NCBI GenBank assembly: GCA_030760725.1
Contig: JASWHV010000009.1
Location: 89,764,780-89,828,779, forward strand
Origin: Neostapfia colusana
Taxonomy: Eukaryota > Streptophyta > Magnoliopsida > Poales > Poaceae
DNA length: 64,000 bases
Reading direction: 5' to 3'
How positions within the stretch are numbered: the first letter of the stretch is position 1; every line of letters starts with the position of its first letter. Below, piece after piece: positions 47,701-56,075 of this stretch. The notes beneath the pieces were generated by a model. The model made no database searches. It saw only the letters and a list, made by a program, of their open reading frames with translations, and was not told where the DNA came from. A program made the position numbers and the translations under genes.

Positions 47701-49203
47701 GCCACTAGGGTGAGTTAGTTCCACCGTTCTGGTCGAACAATGGATGATTCCTTTATGTTTGGTTAACCAATCCATACCCAAAATAATATCTATCCCTTGT
47801 GAATCGATCACTATGAGGTTAGCGGTAAATACTACCCCATTAATGTCTAGGTTCACTTTGGGACACACTTGTCTTGTCCTTATTTCTCCACCTGGAGAGT
47901 TTACCGCTAGCATATGATTCATTTGTGTGGTTGCTAGGTCATGCTTCTTAACAAACCCTTGAGCAATGAACGAATGGGTAGCACCAGAATCAAACAGCAG
48001 AGTTGCAAGGTGTAAATTGGCAGGAAACTTACCAACTACCACGTCGGGTGCCTCTTGTGCTTCCTCCATAGTGACGTGGTTCACCCGTCCTCTCATTACG
48101 TTCTGCTGCTGTGGCTGCGTGGGCTTCTTCTTTGGACACTTATGGGCGTAGTGCCCCACTTCACCACAGCTGAAACATTGCACCCCAATCTTAGATGCTT
48201 GGCCCTTGTTATCTTGGGGTTGGTTTGGGGGTCCTTGCACTGCTGGTCGAGGTGGATATGCAGGGCGAGGCTGCTGCATAAACTGACGTTGCGGCTGTGC
48301 TGGTGCTGCGGGTGGCCTGTAGTTTGGGTTGTACCCTCTTGGTGCTGAATAGTGTACCGCAGCACGGCTTGTCTGCCCCGTAGTTTGCTGCATCATACGT
48401 GGGCGGGTGTTGCTCCCTGAGGCTTGATGTGACCACCCAGCCTTCCTTTTATTCTCATTTTCCAGGGCCTTCAGCTTCCTTTCCACCACAAACGCTCTGT
48501 CCACCATCTTTTGAAAGCTCTCATACTCATTTGAGGACATTGCACACTGCATCTCTGCGGTAAGTCCTTCCACGAAACAATCTTGCTTCTGCTCATCAGT
48601 CTCTATGTCTCGTGGAGCATAACGGGATAGTTGAGTAAATTTAGTGAGGTATTCCCTCACCGTCATGTTTCCCTGCTGCAGTCCCAAAAACTCCTTCCTC
48701 TTGTTTTTGAGTTCACCTCTTGGGATGTAATGGTTGCGGAAGCTACGCTTGAACTCTTCCCAAGTGATGCTCTCCGGGTCATGATGGGCGGCCACGTAAG
48801 CGGTCCACCAATCAGCAGCAGGTCCTTGCAATTGATGAGAGGCAAACAGCACCCTCTCATACCCTTGGCATTGTATGATTCTCATCTTACTTTCAATGGT
48901 CTTCAGCCAATCATCTGCCTCCAGAGGTTCAGCAGCACTTGCAAACTTTGGAGGTTGAGTTCCTAGAAACTCACTCAACCTTGGTTGGCGTGGTGCAGCT
49001 TGTGGAGGTGGAACTTGATGCAAGTTGGCCACTACTTGAGTCAAGTTCTGGATGAGCTGATTTTGATTCTCCAGCATTTGGTGGAGAGGATCAACTTCTT
49101 CACGGCGACCACCCCGGTTCTGGCCTCCAGAAAGATGAGAGTTGCATGCCTCATCATTGTTGTTGGCGGGGTTGGCAGCACGTCCTTTTCCTCTTCCGGC
49201 CAT
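44734..49203 (-). CDS. Gyp-2 gag-pol polyprotein, intact (1,489 aa)
   Basis: One frame without stop or shift. Gag capsid region about 90-245; CCHC knuckle C343, C346, H351, C356; aspartic protease DSGA at D405; RT with D653 and the FIDD pair D717/D718; RNase H with D864, E901, D926 and D969; integrase zinc finger H1075, H1082, C1112, C1115; catalytic core D1145, D1206, E1242 (D-35-E); chromodomain about 1436-1489. All catalytic residues are present. One possible blemish is HPWSTK at 1082-1087, where Gyp-1 has HPGSTK. ATG 49203-49201 directly follows TTGATTCTGCCAG, a 3' splice site consensus. No gag/pol frameshift is used, so cleavage by the protease must separate the parts. Confidence 0.96.
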   Translation of the reverse strand: MAGRGKGRAANPANNNDEACNSHLSGGQNRGGRREEVDPLHQMLENQNQLIQNLTQVVANLHQVPPPQAAPRQPRLSEFLGTQPPKFASAAEPLEADDWLKTIESKMRIIQCQGYERVLFASHQLQGPAADWWTAYVAAHHDPESITWEEFKRSFRNHYIPRGELKNKRKEFLGLQQGNMTVREYLTKFTQLSRYAPRDIETDEQKQDCFVEGLTAEMQCAMSSNEYESFQKMVDRAFVVERKLKALENENKRKAGWSHQASGSNTRPRMMQQTTGQTSRAAVHYSAPRGYNPNYRPPAAPAQPQRQFMQQPRPAYPPRPAVQGPPNQPQDNKGQASKIGVQCFSCGEVGHYAHKCPKKKPTQPQQQNVMRGRVNHVTMEEAQEAPDVVVGKFPANLHLATLLFDSGATHSFIAQGFVKKHDLATTQMNHMLAVNSPGGEIRTRQVCPKVNLDINGVVFTANLIVIDSQGIDIILGMDWLTKHKGIIHCSTRTVELTHPSGTRVKFITIHEPSWDIKLNQVEVKVEEIRTIREYPDVFPEEFPGMPPDRDVEFAIELVPGTAPIYKRPYRMDSKQLEELKDHLRELTEKGYVHPSSSPWGAPVIFVPKKDGTQRLCVDYRALNEVTIKNKYPLPRIEDLFDQLRGACVFSKIDLRSGYHQLKIRQSDIPKTAFVSRYGLYEYTVMPFGLTNAPAYFTYLMNKVFMEYLDKFVVVFIDDILVFSKDEEEHEKHLRLVLQRLREHQLYAKLSKCEFWLKRVPFLGHIISAGGISVDPAKIEDIQKWKTPENVGEVRSFLGLAGYYRRFIEGFSKISRPLTKLLEKGITFTWTPQCDTSFQELKKRLTTAPVLVMPDMQKNFTVYCDASGNGLGCVLMQEGHVVAYASRQLRKHEKNYPTHDLELAAVVHALKIWRHYLMGKRTEIYTDHKSLKYIFTQPDLNLRQRRWLELINDFDVGINYHPGKANVVADALSRKVQVNKLSLKDMPAELKDEVIRLNLCLVNSGEAIAMEVDSTLEQDIREGQKNDEKIQEIRQLIKENKAPGFREDEQGTVWHGKRICVPEVKEIRKLILKEAHDSDYSIHPWSTKMYQDLKSRYWWYGMKRDVAEHVALCDTCQLVKAEHQRPAGLLQPLKVPEWKWEEISMDFVVGLPRTQSGYDSIWVIIDRLTKVAHFIPVKESYSGSKLAELYMSRIVCYHGVPKKIVSDRGTQFTSRFWQKLHETMGTHLNFSSAYHPQTDGQTERTNQILEDMLRACALKNNRSWDKNLPYAEFFYNNSYQASMKMSPFEALYGRKCRTPLFWNQTGESKVFGPEVLQEAEAKVREIRNNLRIAQTRQKSYADVRRRELVFNVGDYVYLKVSPIRGLRRFKVKGKLSPRYIGPFQVLERKGEVAYQLELPVHLSDVHDVFHVSQLKKCLRTPEEVLPMNEVDVAEDLSYAEQPYKILETMERLTRNKRIRMCKVQWKHHSEEEATWEREDELKAQFPELFS

Positions 49204-49505
49204 CTGGCAGAATCAACAAATGTTAATTTGAAAGCATTTAGTATCATCTTACTACTTTCACTTGTTTGTACTTTGAAGTGTTGAAGTTTTGTTAAAATCT
49301 TACGAGGGTTTTATATCTCACACCCAATAAATGCACTATTATTTCCTGTGGGTTCACACACCAAAGCAAAACAATCTGAAGACGAGGCTGTGGACACTTG
49401 CTCATGGCTTCCACAACTCACGTCACACACCAAGCATTATCACACCATTAACTACGTAACGACTCGACTACTCGACCTCTTGCTAGCTAGGGGAAAGACT
49501 CTACA
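49204..49505 (-). other. ORF0-gag spacer of Gyp-2, candidate intron
   Basis: 302 bp without coding signal. It ends TTCTGCCAG at the gag ATG and contains GAC|GTGAGT and CTC|GTAAGA donor-like sequences on the minus strand. Confidence 0.45.
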
Positions 49506-50285
49506 CTACTCATCCTCTTGAGCTGGCTCCTCGGGATCTTCCTCCTCATTTCGGCTACCTTCTGACTCTGCTTTGGGTGGGGAGGCTGCTGGTGGAGAAG
49601 TGCGACGACGCCTGATTGCTCGGCGATCCGGGGAGTCAGGGGTCCATGGATCACTTACGGTGACACACAGTTCATTCCCATCTCCTCTTTCTCTCGCCTT
49701 TAAGCAAGCTCGCAGCAATGCCTCCGTCTCCTTCAGAGTATCTCGGACATCCTGAAGCTCTTGTTGACACTCCTGCAGTCGAGTGCTGAGCATAGCAGCA
49801 TCCTCCAAGCACAAGTCCATGTGCTCATGGGAAGTCCCTTGCTGCACCGGTGGGTACTTGTACTCCGTGGTACCACTCTCACGTTGGAGGACATACATGT
49901 ACTCAGTTTTGTCCAAGTGGCGACGATAGATGTGGCTCTGGCAGGTGATGGCCTCCCAAGTGACATCTCTCTCCGCGTCAACTTGTGTTGCTCGACAAGC
50001 TGGAGAGTGGTGGATCTTAAGCAGTTGATTCTCGTGTATAATCCTCATCTCCGAACTCCATTCTTCCCTCTTCTCACGGATGGTCCTGGTGGAGTTATAG
50101 TGGATGATGAGCTTGCCCGTATTGCCGGCGGCTTCGAGCATACGTCGAAGACGGCGCAACAAATCTCCTACTGCCAATCCGTAGGAAAGGTACGTCACTG
50201 GACGACTCTCCTCTCTTTCGGCAAGGGCAACTACGGGAACTCTCCCTCCTGTGGACTTACGAGCGGTGCGAATCATGCGAACCAT
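49506..50285 (-). CDS. Gyp-2 ORF0 (259 aa)
   Basis: Intact frame between the primer-binding site and gag on the element's coding strand. The start ATG 50285-50283 follows TTCTTTTGTTTTAG, a near-perfect splice acceptor. The protein has a basic N-terminal part, a predicted coiled coil at about 158-197 (heptad-like MLSTRLQECQQELQDVRDTL), a basic patch RRAIRRRR at about 221-228 and an acidic tail (EEEDPEEPAQEDE). Gyp-3 ORF0 shares the coiled-coil plus acidic-tail plan but no clear sequence similarity. I know no function. Retention in a young element suggests it matters. Confidence 0.8.
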   Translation of the reverse strand: MVRMIRTARKSTGGRVPVVALAEREESRPVTYLSYGLAVGDLLRRLRRMLEAAGNTGKLIIHYNSTRTIREKREEWSSEMRIIHENQLLKIHHSPACRATQVDAERDVTWEAITCQSHIYRRHLDKTEYMYVLQRESGTTEYKYPPVQQGTSHEHMDLCLEDAAMLSTRLQECQQELQDVRDTLKETEALLRACLKARERGDGNELCVTVSDPWTPDSPDRRAIRRRRTSPPAASPPKAESEGSRNEEEDPEEPAQEDE

Positions 50286-50458
50286 CTAAAACAAAAGAAT
50301 TTAAAATTAGGTTAGATAAATTCTCAAACAAAAATCCTATTTTTGAATGAAAGTTGGGGTAAGATGAAGAAAATGACTCTTTTAATAGCATTTTTTTCAC
50401 CCACACCTTGGAAAATAGTTTTTAAGAAAATAGGGCCCTTAAATACGTCCATTCCTAC
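50286..50458 (-). other. Predicted 173-bp leader intron of Gyp-2
   Basis: Minus strand: donor ACCTAG|GTAGGA beginning 28 nt after the primer-binding site, branch-like CTAAC near 50312, pyrimidine-rich TTCTTTTGTTTTAG|ATG at the end. It would place ORF0 directly on the spliced leader. Confidence 0.5.
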
Positions 50459-50486
50459 CTAGGTCCACGTTCCTACGGGCAACCTT

Positions 50487-50499
50487 GGCTCTGATACCA
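50487..50499 (-). promoter_or_regulatory. Primer-binding site of Gyp-2
   Basis: Minus strand TGGTATCAGAGCC, four bases from the 5' LTR end; initiator tRNA-Met type. Confidence 0.9.
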
Positions 50500-50749
50500 C
50501 CTCTGTCACACCCGGTTTTTCCGAAGAACAACCAAGTGAATATCACATGTATGCCAGGATCATTTTCTCATACATGTGATGACAAATAGTGAAGCATCAT
50601 TTATTACAAGCCAGGTGTCGAATATAAATAAGTCTTACATCGCAAATGTCTCAATGGACACTAATGCTTCATCACAAGTAAATAAACTAGCAGCGGAATA
50701 TTATTCTTTAGGGCTCCATCACAGGTGTTGCCCGGGGGTCTTCATGAAC

Positions 50750-53583
50750 CTAAAAGCCTTCCTCGGGTCCAAAATCTTGGTCATTATACACCACCTCATT
50801 ATCTTGACCTGAGCAGCAATATAAACCAACAAATATGCAAGGTTGAGTACCAATGGTACTCAGCAAGTGTGGGAAAATTATATCATGCATGGCTAGAACA
50901 AGGAGAGGTTGAACTCATGGTTAAAGCACTACGCAATTAATACCTATCACCTTAGCTTATTAAGCACCTACATTACTACACAGGTGAAATGATCCAAATC
51001 TCCCATCCCATCATCATAAACCAATAACCATAATCATCATTTCCAATGTTAAGCTCCCCGCTTAACTTCCAAAACCATCAATTCTCTAATCATGAATAAG
51101 TCCAGGCCGCTCTTAACCGTGAGCACGGCTGTCAAGACAGTTTTGACTCTGCAGAGTTTGTACCACTGTACCCACAAGTAGTGATTTCATCCCCCGTTGC
51201 CGGGTGGACTAAAAGAACCTCCATTATGCCAGTGGCTACGAACCACATTCACACTTCCCAGGTGTGTGGCCAAGAGATCACTACGAAGCCTTTACAAAGG
51301 GATTCCCGACGAGCGTGGGCCCACTGAGGTTTCACCCCTAACAGCATACAAGAGGCTCCAACCCCGCTGCAGTGGCCCCCTCTTGAGCCTTGCGGTTCAT
51401 ATGGCAGTCCAGCTGACTCCTATTCCCCGCACCATCCAACACACCCATACTACGCCGGGGACCTTGAACCGCTCGGCCATCTCTCCTACATAATCTTATT
51501 ATTGACCAGAAACTGAGTGAATAGCGAGTTTTCCACATTCATTCGTGAGGGTACTCCTAGGGGATTGAAGACCATATCAACAGGTGTTCCATCTTGCAAA
51601 TAGGGCATACCATTTGTGTATTACCACCCGGTATGGAGCCGACGTCGTTTCGCTTTCGCAGGAGGATCCTACTCTCCAGGGCGGCCTTTAGCTGTTCCGC
51701 AGAAAGACTCACACCCGGTGACACACCTAATTAATTGGCTAAGCTGCCCCATCTCAGCATGTGGTTGGCACTGTAAAGCCGGGTTACATGCTCCATGAAC
51801 CGGTCCTTAGGATCCAGGCAAGTACTAAACACAAACCCAAGTCTCGTGCACCCAGCACACAACCAAAACATCCAACTTGCCTTGATCCCTACCTCTACAT
51901 AACTCACACTGTCTCATTCAAGAGTATGGTAATATAAACTGATGATCTCATATCCCAAATATCCCATACTAAGCATGGCTAAGCATATGCATGTAAATAA
52001 ATGACATGACAACATAAATTCCAACCCAAGCTTCAAGGAAACAAGGTAATGCAATTCTAGGGAAACTTTCCTAGCATGGGTTTCATATTTCATTTGACAA
52101 TGCAAATAATTCTATCTACACATCCTAGCATAGGATCAAAGTGGTCAAGGACACTTGCCTCCTTCTTGCTGCTCTTGAAATGGGTAGTCCTGATCTTGGA
52201 AACTGATAGCTTGCTCTTGAACAGGTTCTACTTCATACCATCACACATAGCAAAAGAAAAACAACAATCATAAGACATAGTTCACACTTCTACTTCATAC
52301 AAACCACACATTCACATTTATGAAAGTTTCTTTACCATTTTAGGTGTTGTGGATACTCTATGTGTGTTGATTTGGGGCTTGCATACACTTTCATTTACAT
52401 GTGTAGGATTCCTACTTTGGTGTTCATATTTATACTCACATACTATATATATATATACATGTATATATGTGTGTTTCAGTTTTAAATAAATTCCTTATAT
52501 ATTAAACTACCAAGTATGTATGAAAAGTATTTTTCTTCTCCATATGTGCCTTCATAATTTCTATCAACCCTAAACTGAATTCTTTGTATTTTAGAAACTC
52601 CATTTATCATTTACTAGTTTCTATATTTTCAGATTTATATTCTTATGCATAATTGTGCATTTTATTATTAAATTAGTAATACACACTACCTAAACAGATT
52701 AGGTTCTGGTCCTAAATAATTTAAGATCATATTTTGACCTTGGCTTCTGATGTATATTATTTCATATTTATTTTCCCTATTTTTCTTTAACTATTCCTTA
52801 CTTAAAAATGTGTCCCAATACTATTAAATGTGAATAATAGATGAAACAGATTTATTTCAGCCCAAAAATATATTTTTATCTCACTCCAAAGTTTTCTAGG
52901 TACTGAGAAAGTTTTTAATAAATTTGACAATTATGTTTGTCCCCCTTTTTAATATTTAAACACTAGTTACATATTCAATTTTCTAAATTAAATACTAAAC
53001 AGAGCTAAAATAATGAATTCACCTCATTACAGGGTCTATAATATTATTTTCATAATTTCCAGGGGTCTAGCTACACTTGTCAGAGGTGTTTTTCCTAATT
53101 TCTATTAAGTCCAGGGGCTAAAACTGATTTTTAAATGAATTTACATGATTTTCTGGAGTTCCAGGGGCTAGATCTGAAGTTTCCGGGGCTAGCTCTCAAT
53201 TCCAGAGAACCCCAGGGGGTAGCACGTAAGAATTCCAGTCTTTATAACGCGGGGCTGACGTGGACCATCTGATTTTAAACCGACGGCTGAGATTATAACA
53301 TCGAACCGGTACGCGGGGTTTTAAAGTCTACCGTGCGATTTAAAATAAACGGCGCACAAGCGGCCACGTCGCTCTGATCGAGCGCGGGCGGCGCTGCCGG
53401 CGGCGCACGGCGGCGGGAAGCGGCGATCTCGCCGGAAAGTTTCGGATCCTCGAGAATTCTGCCTAGAACTGTGATCTTATGGCCTAGATCGGTAGAGGGG
53501 AGGTCAGGGATCTCACCTCGGGGGTTTTCTCGAGCTCGGGGGTCCTGGAAAGTGCTCTGCGGCGAGGTCCGAGGCAAAACCAC
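50750..53583 (-). CDS. Candidate three-exon LTR microprotein, Gyp-2 5' LTR
   Basis: Exons 53583-53517, 52230-52159 and 50808-50750, same lengths and phases as in the left LTR. The plastid insertion lies within intron 2, lengthening it to 1,350 bp, so the frame is not harmed. This copy lies downstream of the active promoter. Confidence 0.42.
51462..51722 (-). other. rpoB: Plastid DNA insertion (NUPT) with rpoB fragment, inside Gyp-2 LTR
   Basis: Relative to the left LTR, 261 bp replace a single T. On the minus strand 51608-51534 encodes 25 codons beginning MPYLQDGTPVDMVFNPLG, matching the conserved RNA polymerase beta motif (E. coli GTPVDIVLNPLGVPSRMN). Past the end of this match, 51487-51462 reads GGAGAGATGGCCGAGCGG..., like the 5' end of a class II (Ser/Leu) tRNA. 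51609-51722 is an open frame I cannot identify. The pieces are not adjacent in a normal rpoB gene, so the insert is composite. No target duplication is present, as expected for end-joining. Confidence 0.8.
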
Positions 53584-53785
53584 GGCGAAGCTCGTCGGAG
53601 CTGGATTTGCACCGTATATCTTCGGGTTTTCTGCACCTGCAAAGTTCCCCGGAGGCGGTGGATCAAGACCAACGAGTTAGATCAGAGTTTCCGAGCTTAG
53701 ATCGGCCAGAATTCACCGGCGAAGTCTCGGTGCTCACCGGAGTGAAAATCGGCGATCGCGTGAGAAAAACTGATCGGATCGGTTG

Positions 53786-53793
53786 TTTTTATA
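53786..53793 (-). promoter_or_regulatory. TATA box of Gyp-2 5' LTR
   Basis: Minus strand TATAAAAA in CGGCTATAAAAACAACC, about 425 bp from the LTR start. Confidence 0.65.
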
Positions 53794-54217
53794 GCCGGGG
53801 GAGGGCGGTGGTTCTGTTGTGATCGAGTTAGAGTCCTCAGGTTCCAGAATTCGGCTGCGGGACGCGGTTTCCCGATCGGTTGCGATCGCGCGCGCGCGGG
53901 GAGAAGTCCGGGGTCGCGGGGTTAGGGATGACAGGCGGGTCCCACATGTCAGCGAGGGGCAGCGCGGCGCGCGCGGGGGCGGGCTGCGCGGGGGTTAGCT
54001 GGGCCGGCTGGGGTTTCGGCCCACTGGCCAGTTTTTTTCTGGTTTTCCCTTTTTCTTTTTCATTTCTTTTCTGTTTTGAGTATAATTTGAATTCCAGTTT
54101 GAATTTGAATTTTTGCAAAACATGCAATACGTCCAAAAATTTCTAAATTCCCCTCTGAACATGGTTTATGGGTCTAAATCAAAATTTGAATCTTGACTAA
54201 AAATTTGGGGTGTTACA

Positions 54218-54222
54218 ATACG
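54218..54222. repeat. Right target-site duplication of Gyp-2 (ATACG)
   Basis: Identical to 41230-41234. Confidence 0.95.
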
Positions 54223-54839
54223 CGCTCGTTCCAGTGGAGGGACGGGCTCATCATGTGTGGGAAGAGAGGTACCTGGAGGCAACGGACCTGAGTTGCCCAA
54301 GGTACAGCGCCGCGGAGGCAAATCTCAGCCTCCAGATGAGGGCGGGAAATGATGTGATGGACAGCCAAGCTGTTCATACGGAGCATCTCGCCACGAAGCT
54401 GAAGGAGAGCACGAGCCGTGGAGACCATTTCGAGAGTGCTCACAGCGCACTCCGTAATGTGCTCCTTCCGACGATCAAGCGACTGAATGAACAGCACAAT
54501 CAGTTGCATCATCTGAAGAAGGCAAAGAAGAAGAGCCGTGTCGACATCGCGGCGTTGCAGGAACTGGTACAGAATCTGACCCAGCAGAACGAGGACCTTA
54601 CTCAAGAGAGAGACGACGCTATTGAGGAAGGGCAAGGCGGGGAAGAGGACTACAACCAGGCTATGGATGAGGTGCATGCATTGCAGGACCTCGTACCTCC
54701 GGTATTGGGCATACCGGTGGTCTTGGGCCTTCCAGCAATGGGAGAACCCGAGATGGGAGAGGAGGTGGTAGATCCAGAGCCACCAGTAGAGGTACCGGAG
54801 GAGGACGACCCACAGGAGGTCGAGTTCTACTCCGAGTAA
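54223..54839 (+). CDS. Gyp-3 ORF0, C-terminal part
   Basis: Continues the frame cut at 41234; the joined length 328+617 nt is divisible by three. It carries a long predicted coiled coil (about residues 195-265 of the whole, e.g. LQELVQNLTQQNEDLTQERDD) after a basic patch KKAKKKSR, then an acidic Pro-rich tail (EVPEEDDPQEVEFYSE). Apart from the insertion it has no lesion, although gag-pol in the same element does. Confidence 0.75.
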
Positions 54840-55110
54840 GGGGTTACATTGCCAAGTAGGGTAGCTAGGGTAGTGTAACCCAACTTTTGTAATCGGTGAC
54901 ATGTCGTGTAGCCAGTAGCGTATGTATAGGTAGTGACGACATGAGCACGACTTCTAGGAGAACCGAGAACAATGTATCTTGCATAAAGTTTATGCTTTAT
55001 CAATATATGTGAATGTTGTGCAAATTATTCATGTGTCACTACAATACCTACTGTTGCATATGGAATTTTAAATATGACATGTGCTAATCGCTGCTGTTTT
55101 GAATTTCAGA
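54840..55110 (+). other. ORF0-gag spacer of Gyp-3
   Basis: 271 bp without coding signal, ending TTTTGAATTTCAG one base before the gag ATG, a 3' splice site consensus. GTATGTATAG|GTAGTG near 54931 is a donor candidate. Confidence 0.45.
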
Positions 55111-56075
55111 ATGACGCGTACTCGTGCCAACCCGGACGTTGGGGGTACTAGTCAAGGGGGAGAGACCTCCCAACAGCCTCCTGAGGACTCCTCGGGACAT
55201 CAGCAGCAACAGCAAACACCGCCACTGACAACGGTTACATTGGCCGACATTGTCGCGGCAATGGCGGGTTCACATCAGCAGCACACGGAGTTGCTGCAAA
55301 CTCTCATCGCGAATACGTCTCGCCCAAAGAGACGTCAAGACCGTGAGGAGCGTCAACAGAGCTCCTACTCCGACTTCCTAGCGACTCATCCCCCAGTATT
55401 CTCAAGGGCGGATGAACCTCTTGATGCGGACAACTGGCTCCGCGCAATATAGATGAAGTTTGGGCTGCTCCAGATAAGTGAGCAGCGCAAGACACAGTTC
55501 GCGGTCCAGCAGCTCCAAGGATCCGCGAGCGCGTGGTGGGCAAACTTTTGTGCTTCACAGCTCACCGACCGAGTTATGACCTGGACGGAGTTCCGGACGG
55601 CCTTCAGGGCCTATCACATACCGCCAGGTCTAATGAAGAGGAAGACGCAGGAATTCTTACACCTGCAACAAGGGAGCCGGAACGCGCTGGAATACTCCAG
55701 GGCGTTCAACGATCTCGCGCTCTACGCGTCGTATCACGCAGATACCGACGAGAAGCGGCGGGACCACTTTTACCAGGGGCTTAATCCGCTCCTGAAGGAC
55801 AAGTTGGCGATGTTCAATCGCGGCAGCCTCAACGACATCATTGACGCTGCGATTGTTCAAGAGGACTCCGGCAAAGAGTTGGCGGCGGCGGAGCGAAAGC
55901 GAAGCGCGCCGCAAAGCAGCGGAGAAGGAGGCGGTCCTTCTCAGAAGTTTTGGATGGTGAATCGCCCACCATCAGGTCCACGCTGGCAGCCACCCAGAGG
56001 TCGATGCCGTTCCGCAGTCGGCCGTACTCATCACCGGCATTCAGGCCGGCACTGCCAGTACCACCTCCGCAACAA
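55111..56075 (+). pseudogene. Gyp-3 gag capsid
   Basis: ATG 55111 (MTRTRANPDVGGTSQ). A Gln-rich N-terminus is followed by the retrotransposon gag region (YSDFLATHPPVFSRADEPLDADNWL to FYQGLNPLLKDKL). TAG 55450-55452 interrupts it (AI*MKFGLL, where Glu is expected), and one C is missing near 55993 (CCACCCAGAGG), so the Gln/Pro linker reads in another frame. The linker ends at the amber codon 56076-56078. Confidence 0.88.

Larger units (their letters stand above)
41235..54217 (-). mobile_element. Gyp-2: complete, young, coding-intact Ty3/gypsy chromovirus
   Basis: A 12,983-bp element with 3,454- and 3,714-bp LTRs, exact ATACG duplication, primer-binding site, ORF0, one uninterrupted gag-pol frame and polypurine tract. 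The LTRs differ by about nine single bases seen by eye over 3,454 aligned positions plus one 261-bp insertion. At 1.3e-8 substitutions per site per year that is near 0.1 million years. It landed in ORF0 of Gyp-3. Everything needed for transposition appears present, except that the 5' LTR now contains a plastid insertion. Confidence 0.96.
50504..54217 (-). repeat. 5' LTR of Gyp-2 (3,714 bp)
   Basis: Same ends as the left LTR. The 260-bp length difference is fully explained by the insertion at 51462-51722 replacing one base. TATA box, minus strand, at 53786-53793; TCP/G-box block at 53934-53951. Palindromes at 51117-51128, 51129-51140 and 51146-51157. This is the LTR that drives the element. 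Confidence 0.96.

Noticed and set aside
46094..49284. Plus-strand reading frames opposite Gyp-2 gag-pol
   Set aside because: They are antisense shadows of the intact polyprotein frame.
49761..50315. 184-aa plus-strand frame opposite Gyp-2 ORF0
   Set aside because: The minus-strand frame lies in the right place, follows a splice acceptor and is collinear with gag; the antisense frame has no support.
51462..51487. A tRNA gene in the plastid insert
   Set aside because: Only the 5' acceptor strand and D-arm-like part is present; no anticodon arm or 3' half follows.
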